A stretch of 5,105 nt of DNA from Terriglobia bacterium (GCA_022866195.1 JALHUF010000188.1:1-5105), one strand, 5' to 3'; shown: positions 1-5,105, numbered from the stretch's first letter. Program-made: numbers and translations. The notes: generated from the letters alone by a model not told the origin.

Positions 1-854
1 TCCTGCGGCGTCAACCGGAGCAAGCGGCTGAGGCCAAACTCCTCCACCGCAAAGCTGGCCAGAACGGAACCGTAGACCACCGCGCGCCGAAGGTTGGGTT
101 CGGAGAGGTCGCCTGTGCGGGCCAGGTGGCCCATGAAGCCGCCGGCGAAAGTGTCGCCCGCCCCGGTGGGGTCCTGAACCTGATCGAGAGGATATCCCGG
201 CGCGGAAAAAATCGAACCCGCGGTGAAAAGACTCACCCCGTGTTCGCCCCGCTTCACGACCACGCTGCGGGGCCCCATCTTCTGAATCGCCGCCGCGGCC
301 TTCGTCAGATTCCACTCACCCGAGAGCATCCGCGCTTCACCCTCATTCACCAGCAGCACGTCCACTGCAGCCAGGGTTTTCTTCAGGGCTTCGAGTTTTC
401 CTCGAATCCAATAGTTCATGGTATCCAGGCCTACCAGCCGGGTGCTGGGAAGCTGCTCGCGGACGTGTAGCTGCAAGACAGGATCGATGTTGCCGAGGAA
501 TACGTACTCGCTTGCGAGGTAGGATGCCGGGATCTTCGGCGCGAACCGTTCAAAAACGTTGAGCTGGGTGTCCAGCGTCCGGGCTTCGTTCATGTCGCCC
601 ACATACTCGCCCTGCCAGCGAAAGGTCTTCCCCGCTGCGCGCTCCAAGCCCGTCGTATCAATCGCCCGGCTGGCAAAGACGCTGAGGTGCTGTTCGCTGA
701 AGTCTTCGCCGACCACGGCCACCACTCTCACGGGAGTGAGCCAGCTCGCCGCCACCGCGAAGTAGGTTGCCGCGCCGCCCAGGATGCTGTCGGCGTGGCC
801 ATGCGGGGTGCGAACGGAATCGAAGGCTACGGAACCGACCACCAGCAAAGACAT
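1..854 (-). CDS. PfkB-family carbohydrate/nucleoside kinase (C-terminus cut by window edge)
   Basis: Reading the minus strand from an ATG at 854 gives 284 uninterrupted codons running off base 1. It starts MSLLVVGSVAFDSV, the usual first beta strand of ribokinase-like (PfkB) kinases. A di-glycine sugar-site hinge is at residues 26-27 (LGGAAT), an NxxE magnesium motif at 170-173 (NEGE), and the PfkB signature DPTGAGDTFAGGF at 228-240 contains the likely catalytic base D234 and the anion hole. These enzymes transfer the ATP gamma-phosphate to a hydroxymethyl group of a sugar or nucleoside in the cytoplasm. PfkB proteins are usually 300-320 residues, so only about 20-35 residues are missing. The start is set by a strong Shine-Dalgarno sequence 6 nt upstream. 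It lies 58 bp after mtnP, probably in the same transcript. The substrate cannot be read from sequence: adenosine, a ribose derivative or another sugar are all possible. The family call is firm; the specificity is not. Confidence 0.9.
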   Translation of the reverse strand, partial: MSLLVVGSVAFDSVRTPHGHADSILGGAATYFAVAASWLTPVRVVAVVGEDFSEQHLSVFASRAIDTTGLERAAGKTFRWQGEYVGDMNEARTLDTQLNVFERFAPKIPASYLASEYVFLGNIDPVLQLHVREQLPSTRLVGLDTMNYWIRGKLEALKKTLAAVDVLLVNEGEARMLSGEWNLTKAAAAIQKMGPRSVVVKRGEHGVSLFTAGSIFSAPGYPLDQVQDPTGAGDTFAGGFMGHLARTGDLSEPNLRRAVVYGSVLASFAVEEFGLSRLLRLTPQ

Positions 855-860
855 TCTGCT

Positions 861-867
861 TCCTCCC
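861..867 (-). promoter_or_regulatory. Ribosome binding site of the PfkB kinase gene
   Basis: The minus strand reads GGGAGGA here, 6 nt before the ATG at 854. This is the strongest Shine-Dalgarno match in the window and supports the chosen start. It also suggests that this gene is translated independently of mtnP upstream. Confidence 0.75.
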
Positions 868-902
868 GCGGGCGAAGATCACTCCGGGCAGTCTCTGTCG
901 AG

Positions 903-926
903 ACTTCAAGTATTACTTCAAGTATT
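903..926. repeat. Perfect 12-bp tandem duplication across the mtnP stop codon
   Basis: ACTTCAAGTATT occurs at 903-914 and again, without mismatch, at 915-926. On the minus strand the upstream copy encodes the last residues (Tyr-Leu-Lys) of the phosphorylase. The second copy begins with the TAA stop (915-913) and repeats the same codons after it. It looks like a replication-slippage duplication; whether it has any function is unknown. Confidence 0.85.
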
Positions 927-1776
927 TCCCTAGCAACAGCGCCAGCTTCTTTCTGACCTGCGGTGGAATCTTCTTGGGATCGGTCAGAATCGCGTGGGCC
1001 AGTGCCGACCCGCACTTGCAGCCTCGCTCTTTAGGCATTTGGCGGACGGCAGCGCGGATGATCTTCTGGGCATTCTGCGCATTCCGGTTCAGGTAATCGA
1101 TGATCTGGTCGACCGTGACGGCATCGTGAGCGGGATGCCAGCAATCGTAGTCAGTCACCATCGCCAGGGTGGCGTAGCAGATTTCCGCCTCGCGGGCCAG
1201 CTTGGCCTCTTGGAGGTTGGTCATGCCCACGACATCCATCCCCCAGGCGCGGTAGGTGGCTGATTCCGCCTTGGTGGAGAAGGCCGGGCCCTGCATGCAG
1301 ATATACGTGCCGCCCCGGTGGCAGTTCACGCCGCTCGAGGCGCAGGCCTGGCTCAGGACGTCCACCAGCACGGGGCAAACGGGGTCGGCGAAGCTGATGT
1401 GGGCCACGATACCGCCCCCGAAAAACGTCGAGGGGCGATTGGTGCTGCGATCGAAGAACTGCGCGGGCAATACCATGTCGAGCGGCTTCAGTTCCTCGCG
1501 CAGCGAGCCCACGGCACTCACGGAAATGATGCGCGTGACACCCAGCTTCTTCAGCGCGTATAGATTGGCGCGAAAGTTGATCTCCGAAGGCATCAACACG
1601 TGGCCGCGCCCGTGCCGGGAAAGGAAGGCCACCTCGCGCCCTTCCAGCTCGCCCAGGAGGAAGGCGTCGGACGGTTTGCCGAAGGGTGTGGCGACGCGCA
1701 CCCGGCGCACGCGCTGGATGCCGGGCATGTTGTAGAGCCCGCTTCCGCCGATGATGCCAATCTCTGCTTTAGACAT
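913..1776 (-). CDS. mtnP: S-methyl-5'-thioadenosine phosphorylase
   Basis: This 287-residue cytoplasmic enzyme of the PNP/MTAP phosphorylase family cleaves methylthioadenosine, the by-product of polyamine and related pathways, with phosphate to adenine and 5-methylthioribose-1-phosphate. Visible motifs are GIIGGSGLY (7-15, phosphate-site S12), SRHGRGH (53-59, R54/H55 phosphate ligands), [12 protein letters not shown] (87-98), [11 protein letters not shown] (162-172), GMTNLQE (184-190) and TDYDCW (208-213). The D209/D211 pair corresponds to human MTAP D220/D222, which contact the adenine amino group; this argues for 6-aminopurine rather than guanosine/inosine specificity. A Cys-x-Cys (253-255) in the C-terminal segment followed by ALAHAIL is typical of bacterial members. 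Length matches the family (about 280-290). The gene follows the MBL gene by 51 bp and precedes a PfkB kinase by 58 bp. Enzymes of this group often also accept 5'-deoxyadenosine. No other mtn gene is in the window. Confidence 0.95.
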   Translation of the reverse strand: MSKAEIGIIGGSGLYNMPGIQRVRRVRVATPFGKPSDAFLLGELEGREVAFLSRHGRGHVLMPSEINFRANLYALKKLGVTRIISVSAVGSLREELKPLDMVLPAQFFDRSTNRPSTFFGGGIVAHISFADPVCPVLVDVLSQACASSGVNCHRGGTYICMQGPAFSTKAESATYRAWGMDVVGMTNLQEAKLAREAEICYATLAMVTDYDCWHPAHDAVTVDQIIDYLNRNAQNAQKIIRAAVRQMPKERGCKCGSALAHAILTDPKKIPPQVRKKLALLLGKYLK

Positions 1777-1785
1777 AGTGAGAGG

Positions 1786-1790
1786 TCCTC
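1786..1790 (-). promoter_or_regulatory. Ribosome binding site of mtnP
   Basis: The minus strand reads GAGGA, 9 nt before the ATG at 1776. This supports that start, which also gives the canonical short N-terminus [11 protein letters not shown]. Confidence 0.6.
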
Positions 1791-1827
1791 GGTTGGTGAT
1801 TAGTCGTCAGTCATCCACCGGGCTGCG

Positions 1828-2664
1828 CTATACCGGCGAATCAACTGGCCGGGCCACGATCTTGCCGTCTTCCTTCGCCAGCCTGGCCCAAGGCACATCC
1901 GGGTCGTGCGGGAAAACAACCAGTGTCTCCTGCTCCGCCAGTTGCGGCAGCAAGCGTTCCTTGTTGGCCAATGTTTCCAGCGGGTAGAGATCGAAGCTCG
2001 TGACCCACGAGTAAGGCAAGTGGGCGCGAGTAGGAACAAGATCGGAGATGAAACAGGCTTGCTCCTCCTGGGATTCAATCCACACGCACTGCAGGTCTCG
2101 GGTATGTCCGGAGACAACCTCGACGCGGATCCCCGGGACGATTTCCTGATTTCCCTCCAGGAGTTCCGTCTGGGGCTCCGCCGGGCGAAAGGACTCCGGC
2201 ACGTAGCTGGCCTGATCGCGCGCTGTAGGGTGGAGCGCGTGCTCCCATTCGCCGGCTTGGATGAAATAGCGGGCGCGGGGGAACGTGGGGATTATTCTGC
2301 CGCCCTCGCGCCGCGTGTTCCAGCCGCAATGGTCGAAGTGCAGATGCGTACTGATGACGATATCGATGTCCTCGGGCCGCACCCCCACTCGCTTCAAATC
2401 GGCCAGCAGCGTTGTGGACTTCTCGATGCCGTAAATGTCGGCGTACTTCGCGTCGAACTTGTCCCCGATGCCAGTTTCGATCAGGGCGAGGTGCTTGCTG
2501 GTTTCGACCAGCAGGCACCTCAGTGCCAAGCGCACCCGGTTACGCGAGTCAGCGGGGAGTTTCTTCTCCCAGAGCGGCTTCGGCACCACGCCGAACATTT
2601 GCCCGCCGTCCAGCGCAAAGGTGCCGTCGGAAAGCACCCGGAGTTCAAAATCCCCCAGTTTCAT
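1828..2664 (-). CDS. Metallo-beta-lactamase-fold hydrolase, lactonase-like
   Basis: This 278-residue cytoplasmic protein has the full set of MBL dinuclear metal ligands: THLHFDH at 106-112 (H107, H109, D111, H112), GHT at 186-188 (H187), SDL at 207-209 (bridging D208) and FPHD at 252-255 (H253). The order and spacing, with an N-terminal region of about 100 residues before the HxHxDH motif (FELRVLSDGTF, LVETSKHLALIETG), resemble the AHL-lactonase-like branch rather than short glyoxalase II or true beta-lactamases. No signal peptide is visible. The reaction is therefore hydrolysis of an ester, lactone or thioester, with the substrate unknown. Its ATG overlaps the epimerase stop as ATGA, so the two are probably translationally coupled; only a weak GGAAG precedes the start. 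The metal site is intact, so activity is likely. Lactonase is a fold-level inference, not a demonstrated role; a thioesterase acting on acyl-CoA intermediates would also suit the neighbours. Confidence 0.87.
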   Translation of the reverse strand: MKLGDFELRVLSDGTFALDGGQMFGVVPKPLWEKKLPADSRNRVRLALRCLLVETSKHLALIETGIGDKFDAKYADIYGIEKSTTLLADLKRVGVRPEDIDIVISTHLHFDHCGWNTRREGGRIIPTFPRARYFIQAGEWEHALHPTARDQASYVPESFRPAEPQTELLEGNQEIVPGIRVEVVSGHTRDLQCVWIESQEEQACFISDLVPTRAHLPYSWVTSFDLYPLETLANKERLLPQLAEQETLVVFPHDPDVPWARLAKEDGKIVARPVDSPV

Positions 2665-3056
2665 TTCTCTTCCACCAATTCGATCAAGACGCCGGCCGTG
2701 CTCGAGGGATGCAGAAAGGCGATCCGCTCCCTTCCTGCCCCTACACGCGGCTCCCGGTCGATAAAGCGAAATCCGGCCCGTTCGAGTTCAGCAAGGGTTG
2801 CGGAGACGTTCGCTACCGCCAGCGCCACGTGGTGGATTCCCTGGCCGCGCTTGCTGAGGAAGCGGGCAATGGGCGAGTCGGGCGAGGTGGCCTCCAGCAG
2901 CTCGATGCGGCTCTCGCCCAGCGCGAAGGCCACCACGCGCACCTTTTGCTCCTCGATGGTCTCCTCGGCGTCCGGCGCGCGTCCCAGCAGCTTCGCAAAA
3001 AGGGGAACCGCTGCCCGCAGCGACTCCACCGCAATGCCGATGTGGTGAATCCTCAT
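2661..3056 (-). CDS. mce: Methylmalonyl-CoA epimerase
   Basis: This 131-residue vicinal-oxygen-chelate (glyoxalase I fold) protein interconverts (S)- and (R)-methylmalonyl-CoA between propionyl-CoA carboxylase and the B12-dependent mutase. Two VOC modules are seen: residues 1-56 starting MRIHHIGIAVESL, and 73-130 starting GIHHVALAV. Likely metal ligands by comparison with the Propionibacterium enzyme are H5, Q37, H76 and E126 in the terminal LIELVEEK strand. The segment EQKVRVVAFALG followed by IELLEATSPDSPIARFL is typical of epimerases, and the length matches the family (about 130-150). The start overlaps the meaB stop (ATGA) and no Shine-Dalgarno sequence is visible upstream, which points to translation by termination-reinitiation. 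Its ending likewise overlaps the MBL start. The meaB neighbour strongly favours epimerase over glyoxalase I, which shares the fold. Confidence 0.94.
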   Translation of the reverse strand: MRIHHIGIAVESLRAAVPLFAKLLGRAPDAEETIEEQKVRVVAFALGESRIELLEATSPDSPIARFLSKRGQGIHHVALAVANVSATLAELERAGFRFIDREPRVGAGRERIAFLHPSSTAGVLIELVEEK

Positions 3057-4033
3057 GGCGTTTTATTCGATGTCGTCTCTTGGCTGCGGCAAAACTCCTC
3101 GACGAGTTCCTCGACCACCGAATGGGGATCACGCCGGCGTGCCATGACCTCCTCCACCCGAGCCTCAAGGGCGCCCTCGTGCAGTCCCTTCACCGCGTTT
3201 TCAAGCAAGCTCTGGCGGAGCAATTCTAGAAGCCGCACCCGCCACTGCTCTCGCTGCCGCCCCAGTCGCCGGGCTTCCTGTTCGCTGAAGACGCGAAACT
3301 GCTCTAGAGCCTCGCGCAGAGCGGCGACGCCTTCGCCTGTGGTGGCTACCGTCTTAAGGACCGGGGGGCGCCAACTATCCCGGCGAGGCGCCAGGGAGAG
3401 CATCGCGGCCACCTCCTGTTCCACGCGCTCGGCACCCGGCCGGTCCGCTTTGTTGATGACGTAGAGGTCTGCGATCTCCATCACCCCGGCCTTGAACGTC
3501 TGGACATCGTCACCCATGCCGGGAACCAGCAACAGGGCCGTCACGTCCGCGTGGCGGGCGATCTCCACTTCATCCTGTCCCACCCCTACCGTTTCGATCA
3601 GCACCACCTGGCAGCCCGCGGCATCCAGGATGGTGACGACATCCTGCGCCGCCGCCGTCAAACCGCCCAGATGCCCGCGCGTGGCCATACTGCGGATGTA
3701 AACGCCCTCATCGGTGGAGAGTGCCTGCATGCGGATGCGATCGCCCAGGATCGCGCCGCCGGAAAAGGGGCTGGTGGGATCCACGGCGATGATGCCGACC
3801 CGCAGGCCAGAGCGGCGGTACTCACCCGCCAGCTTCTCCACCAGCGTGCTTTTCCCTGCCCCCGGCGACCCTGTGACCCCAATCACATAGGCTCCACCCG
3901 ACTTTGGGAACAGAAGCTTCAGCAGTTGGATTCCAGCCGCTTCGCCGCTCTCCACGGCGGAGATGGCTCGGGCAATGGCCCGCCGGTCTCCGGCGAAAAT
4001 CTTCTCCGCCCAGGCTGGCAATAAATCGGACAT
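3053..4033 (-). CDS. meaB: MeaB/ArgK-family GTPase, methylmalonyl-CoA mutase chaperone
   Basis: This 326-residue SIMIBI-class P-loop GTPase delivers or protects the adenosylcobalamin cofactor of methylmalonyl-CoA mutase (human homologue MMAA). Motifs: Walker A GSPGAGKST at 55-63, the family block VDPTSPFSGGAILGDRIRM at 84-102, ETVGVGQ at 147-153 (Walker B/G3 region), base-specifying NKAD at 194-197, and a charged helical C-terminal arm used for dimerisation in the family. Older annotations call this family ArgK, LAO/AO transport kinase; that name is misleading. The ATG at 4033 was chosen because it gives the usual MeaB length (about 310-330). An in-frame ATG at 4153 would add an Arg-rich, low-conservation-looking 40-residue N-terminus; neither start has a good Shine-Dalgarno sequence. 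It is the first gene of the minus-strand set and its TGA overlaps the epimerase ATG. The mutase subunits are not adjacent on the upstream side. Confidence 0.95.
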   Translation of the reverse strand: MSDLLPAWAEKIFAGDRRAIARAISAVESGEAAGIQLLKLLFPKSGGAYVIGVTGSPGAGKSTLVEKLAGEYRRSGLRVGIIAVDPTSPFSGGAILGDRIRMQALSTDEGVYIRSMATRGHLGGLTAAAQDVVTILDAAGCQVVLIETVGVGQDEVEIARHADVTALLLVPGMGDDVQTFKAGVMEIADLYVINKADRPGAERVEQEVAAMLSLAPRRDSWRPPVLKTVATTGEGVAALREALEQFRVFSEQEARRLGRQREQWRVRLLELLRQSLLENAVKGLHEGALEARVEEVMARRRDPHSVVEELVEEFCRSQETTSNKTP

Positions 4034-4152
4034 CAGGAAAGGTTGCGAGTCAGCGCAAGACCAAGAATACGCGAACGAGTTCCGCGCGGATTCCCTTCTT
4101 TTCTCCGGCCGGGCCCGGATTCTCCGGTCAGGCTGAAACGCTGGCGGCGTCA

Positions 4153-4180
4153 TTCCAGGCCCGAAAAGTTAAGCTATAAC
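4153..4180 (+). promoter_or_regulatory. Possible promoter of the TPR gene (weak)
   Basis: TATAAC at 4175-4180 matches five of six positions of the sigma-70 type -10 consensus. The upstream element at 16 nt, TTCCAG (4153-4158), is a poor -35. A start near 4187 would leave about 82 nt of leader before the ATG at 4269. The call rests mainly on the -10. Confidence 0.27.
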
Positions 4181-4199
4181 ACATCGCCACACCCGTCAA
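4173..4199 (-). promoter_or_regulatory. Probable promoter of the meaB-mce-MBL (mtnP-kinase) operon
   Basis: On the minus strand TTGACG (4199-4194, five of six to consensus) is followed after 15 nt by TATAGC (4178-4173). The spacer is shorter than the ideal 17 nt. Predicted transcription start is near 4166, giving a leader of about 133 nt to the preferred meaB start at 4033, or about 13 nt to the alternative ATG at 4153. The match is by eye only. Confidence 0.4.
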
Positions 4200-4234
4200 G
4201 GAATGCGGGGCCGCGAAACATCAGAGTTTGCCCC

Positions 4235-4239
4235 GAGGG
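4235..4239 (+). promoter_or_regulatory. Shine-Dalgarno-like GAGGG favouring an alternative GTG start
   Basis: GAGGG lies 5 nt before an in-frame GTG at 4245. That start would lengthen the TPR protein by eight residues to 260. The ATG at 4269 has only a GGGG run (4257-4260) 8 nt upstream. Both starts leave the signal-peptide-like segment intact, so the choice does not change the predicted location. Confidence 0.35.
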
Positions 4240-4268
4240 CGGCTGTGTTAACATCCGGGGTATCGCGC

Positions 4269-5027
4269 ATGAATGGGCGAAATCGACTCCGCGCTGCCGA
4301 GCTCGTCGGCGCAATCATCTGGGCAGGAATTGTGCCCGCTGCGCCCTTGCTTGCCCGCGAGAAGGAGTTGCCATCGGCGCAGGTGAGGGTCTGGACCGGT
4401 CGCGCCGGCTGCACGGTGGACGCGGATTCCGTGTCTGTTGGGAAGACGTCAGCCACGGGGACTTTCGTTACTTCCGCGCTTGAGCCGGGCGATCACTACA
4501 TTCACATCCGCTGTCCGAACGAACACGGAAAGGCATACTTCGTCTCGCCACGCGCGGGAGAGAACGTGGAGGTCCGCCACGAGGTGGAAGAGCCGGCAGC
4601 TCCAGAATCCGCCACCACATCGCTCGCGCCTGCCGAGGTCAAGGTCCGACTGCGCCGGCACATTCAGGAGGCAGTCCAACTCCGCGCCCGGGGACGCATC
4701 GAGGAAGCGATCCAGCATCTGCGGAGTGCCTATGCGCTGGACCCGGAGAATTCCGACCTCCACCGCGAGATGGGAATCACTTTCCTTTCGGCCAAAGAGT
4801 GGAAACGCGCGCGAGTGGAAATGCTCGAAGCTGTCCGGTATGACCCGACGGACGCCGACGCCCACAACGGCCTGGGCTATGCGCTCGAAAAACTCGGCGA
4901 CTTGGAAGGTGCTCTCAAGGAATACCGCACTGCTACCCGCCTGGAACCCGACGATCCGATCTATCGCCGACATTACCTTGATGCCCTCGGCAAGCATGCT
5001 GCAAAACAAGCCGAGAAGAAAAAGTAG
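4269..5027 (+). CDS. Exported protein with PEGA-like beta domain and three TPRs
   Basis: The gene is read divergently from the meaB operon and encodes 252 residues from ATG 4269. Residues 1-29 look like a Sec signal peptide: basic start (MNGRNRLR), hydrophobic core with a small residue pattern (VPAAPLLA) and a likely cut before REKEL. Residues about 37-108 form a beta-rich stretch with the layout of a PEGA domain (VRVW..., VSVGKTSATGTF, LEPGDHYIHI), with two cysteines at 48 and 82 that could form a disulfide outside the cytoplasm. A Pro/Ala/Glu linker (109-122) leads to three tandem TPRs at about 129-162, 163-196 and 197-230; the last two carry clear signature residues (AHNGLGYALEKLGDLEGALKEY type). 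The tail is Lys-rich (KQAEKKK). It is probably a periplasmic scaffold or adaptor; no catalytic motif is seen and the partner is unknown. Start alternatives are GTG 4245 and ATG 4203; the latter has AAGGA touching the ATG, too close to work well. Confidence 0.86.
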   Translation: MNGRNRLRAAELVGAIIWAGIVPAAPLLAREKELPSAQVRVWTGRAGCTVDADSVSVGKTSATGTFVTSALEPGDHYIHIRCPNEHGKAYFVSPRAGENVEVRHEVEEPAAPESATTSLAPAEVKVRLRRHIQEAVQLRARGRIEEAIQHLRSAYALDPENSDLHREMGITFLSAKEWKRARVEMLEAVRYDPTDADAHNGLGYALEKLGDLEGALKEYRTATRLEPDDPIYRRHYLDALGKHAAKQAEKKK

Positions 5028-5033
5028 AGGTAG

Positions 5034-5052
5034 GGGCGGGCTCTGCCCGCCC
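5034..5052. terminator. GC-rich perfect hairpin after the TPR gene
   Basis: GGGCGGGC and its exact reverse complement GCCCGCCC are separated by TCT, giving an 8-bp stem starting 6 nt after the TAG stop. There is no T-run on either side, so it is not a standard intrinsic terminator. It may stabilise the mRNA 3' end, act in termination without a U-tract, or be a copy of a dispersed palindromic element. The rest of the window (5053-5105) shows nothing identifiable. Confidence 0.5.
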
Positions 5053-5105
5053 GTCACCTGGGGGGAAACCGGCACATCAGGGAATCCAGGTTCGAGTGCA
5101 CACCA

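Larger units (their letters stand above)
4034..4268. other. Divergent intergenic region between meaB and the TPR gene
   Basis: These 235 bp separate the divergently transcribed meaB operon and the TPR gene. The stretch around 4161-4190 is notably more AT-rich than its surroundings and carries promoter-like elements for both strands. If meaB instead starts at 4153, only 115 bp are left as the control region. No riboswitch could be recognised; in particular I see no clear cobalamin-riboswitch B12 box. Confidence 0.6.

Noticed and set aside
1256..1735. Plus-strand open frame of 159 codons inside mtnP
   Set aside because: It is antisense to the conserved MTA phosphorylase and shows no recognisable domain.
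1906..3048. Long plus-strand open frame of 380 codons antisense to the MBL and mce genes
   Set aside because: It lies opposite two genes with intact family motifs, crosses their junction, and its translation is low-complexity with no recognisable domain. Long antisense frames are expected in GC-rich coding DNA.
1828..3056. Glyoxalase I/II pair made of the VOC and MBL genes
   Set aside because: The VOC protein carries methylmalonyl-CoA epimerase features and is coupled to meaB. The MBL protein has a long N-terminal region unlike glyoxalase II. The resemblance is at fold level only.
2412..3464. Plus-strand open frame of 350 codons antisense to meaB, mce and MBL
   Set aside because: The product is Arg/Ser-rich with no motif, and it is fully explained by codon bias of the minus-strand genes.
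4034..4268. Cobalamin riboswitch upstream of meaB
   Set aside because: The locus is B12-related, but I could not see a B12-box-like sequence or the expected long structured leader in the 235-bp gap.
4449..5075. Minus-strand open frame of 208 codons opposite the TPR gene
   Set aside because: The plus strand has a signal peptide and clear TPRs. The minus-strand product shows no family features and is best read as a shadow.
5083..5105. tRNA 3'-end-like sequence (GGTTCGAGT followed by CACACCA) at the window edge
   Set aside because: After the TTCGA loop there is no 5-bp T-stem return and only eight bases remain before CCA, too few for T stem plus acceptor stem. No D or anticodon arm lies upstream.

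Overview
The window is GC-rich, densely coding bacterial DNA. It holds five consecutive genes on the minus strand and one divergent gene on the plus strand. The methylmalonyl-CoA epimerase, the MeaB-type GTPase, a bacterial methylthioadenosine phosphorylase and an exported TPR protein suggest a B12-using soil or environmental bacterium. The style (short intergenic gaps, a lone PEGA-like/TPR exported protein, mtnP beside a PfkB kinase) would fit Acidobacteriota or a relative. That taxonomic guess is inference; no rRNA or other marker gene is present.

Layout, in minus-strand transcription order. (1) 4033-3053: meaB/argK-type GTPase, the G-protein chaperone of adenosylcobalamin-dependent methylmalonyl-CoA mutase. 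(2) 3056-2661: methylmalonyl-CoA epimerase, joined to meaB by an ATGA stop/start overlap. (3) 2664-1828: a metallo-beta-lactamase-fold hydrolase of the lactonase-like type, joined to the epimerase by a second ATGA overlap. (4) 1776-913: S-methyl-5'-thioadenosine phosphorylase after a 51-bp gap. (5) 854 to beyond base 1: a PfkB-family sugar/nucleoside kinase after a 58-bp gap, cut by the window edge just before its C-terminus. On the plus strand, 4269-5027 encodes a probably secreted protein with a PEGA-like beta domain and three TPRs. The 235-bp divergent intergenic region contains a plausible minus-strand promoter and a TATA core shared by both directions. A GC hairpin follows the TPR gene, and the last ~50 bases hold nothing I can identify.

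The first two genes serve propionyl-CoA/methylmalonyl-CoA metabolism: the epimerase supplies the (R)-isomer to the mutase, and MeaB loads and protects the mutase cofactor. The mutase itself is not in this window. The last two genes look like nucleoside by-product salvage: phosphorolysis of methylthioadenosine, and possibly of 5'-deoxyadenosine, followed by a kinase of unknown substrate. A link between the two halves through 5'-deoxyadenosine, which is released when adenosylcobalamin breaks down, is possible but speculative. No mobile element, CRISPR array, tRNA or rRNA was found. The window is mostly ordinary metabolism, and I see no convincing new defence or mobile system.
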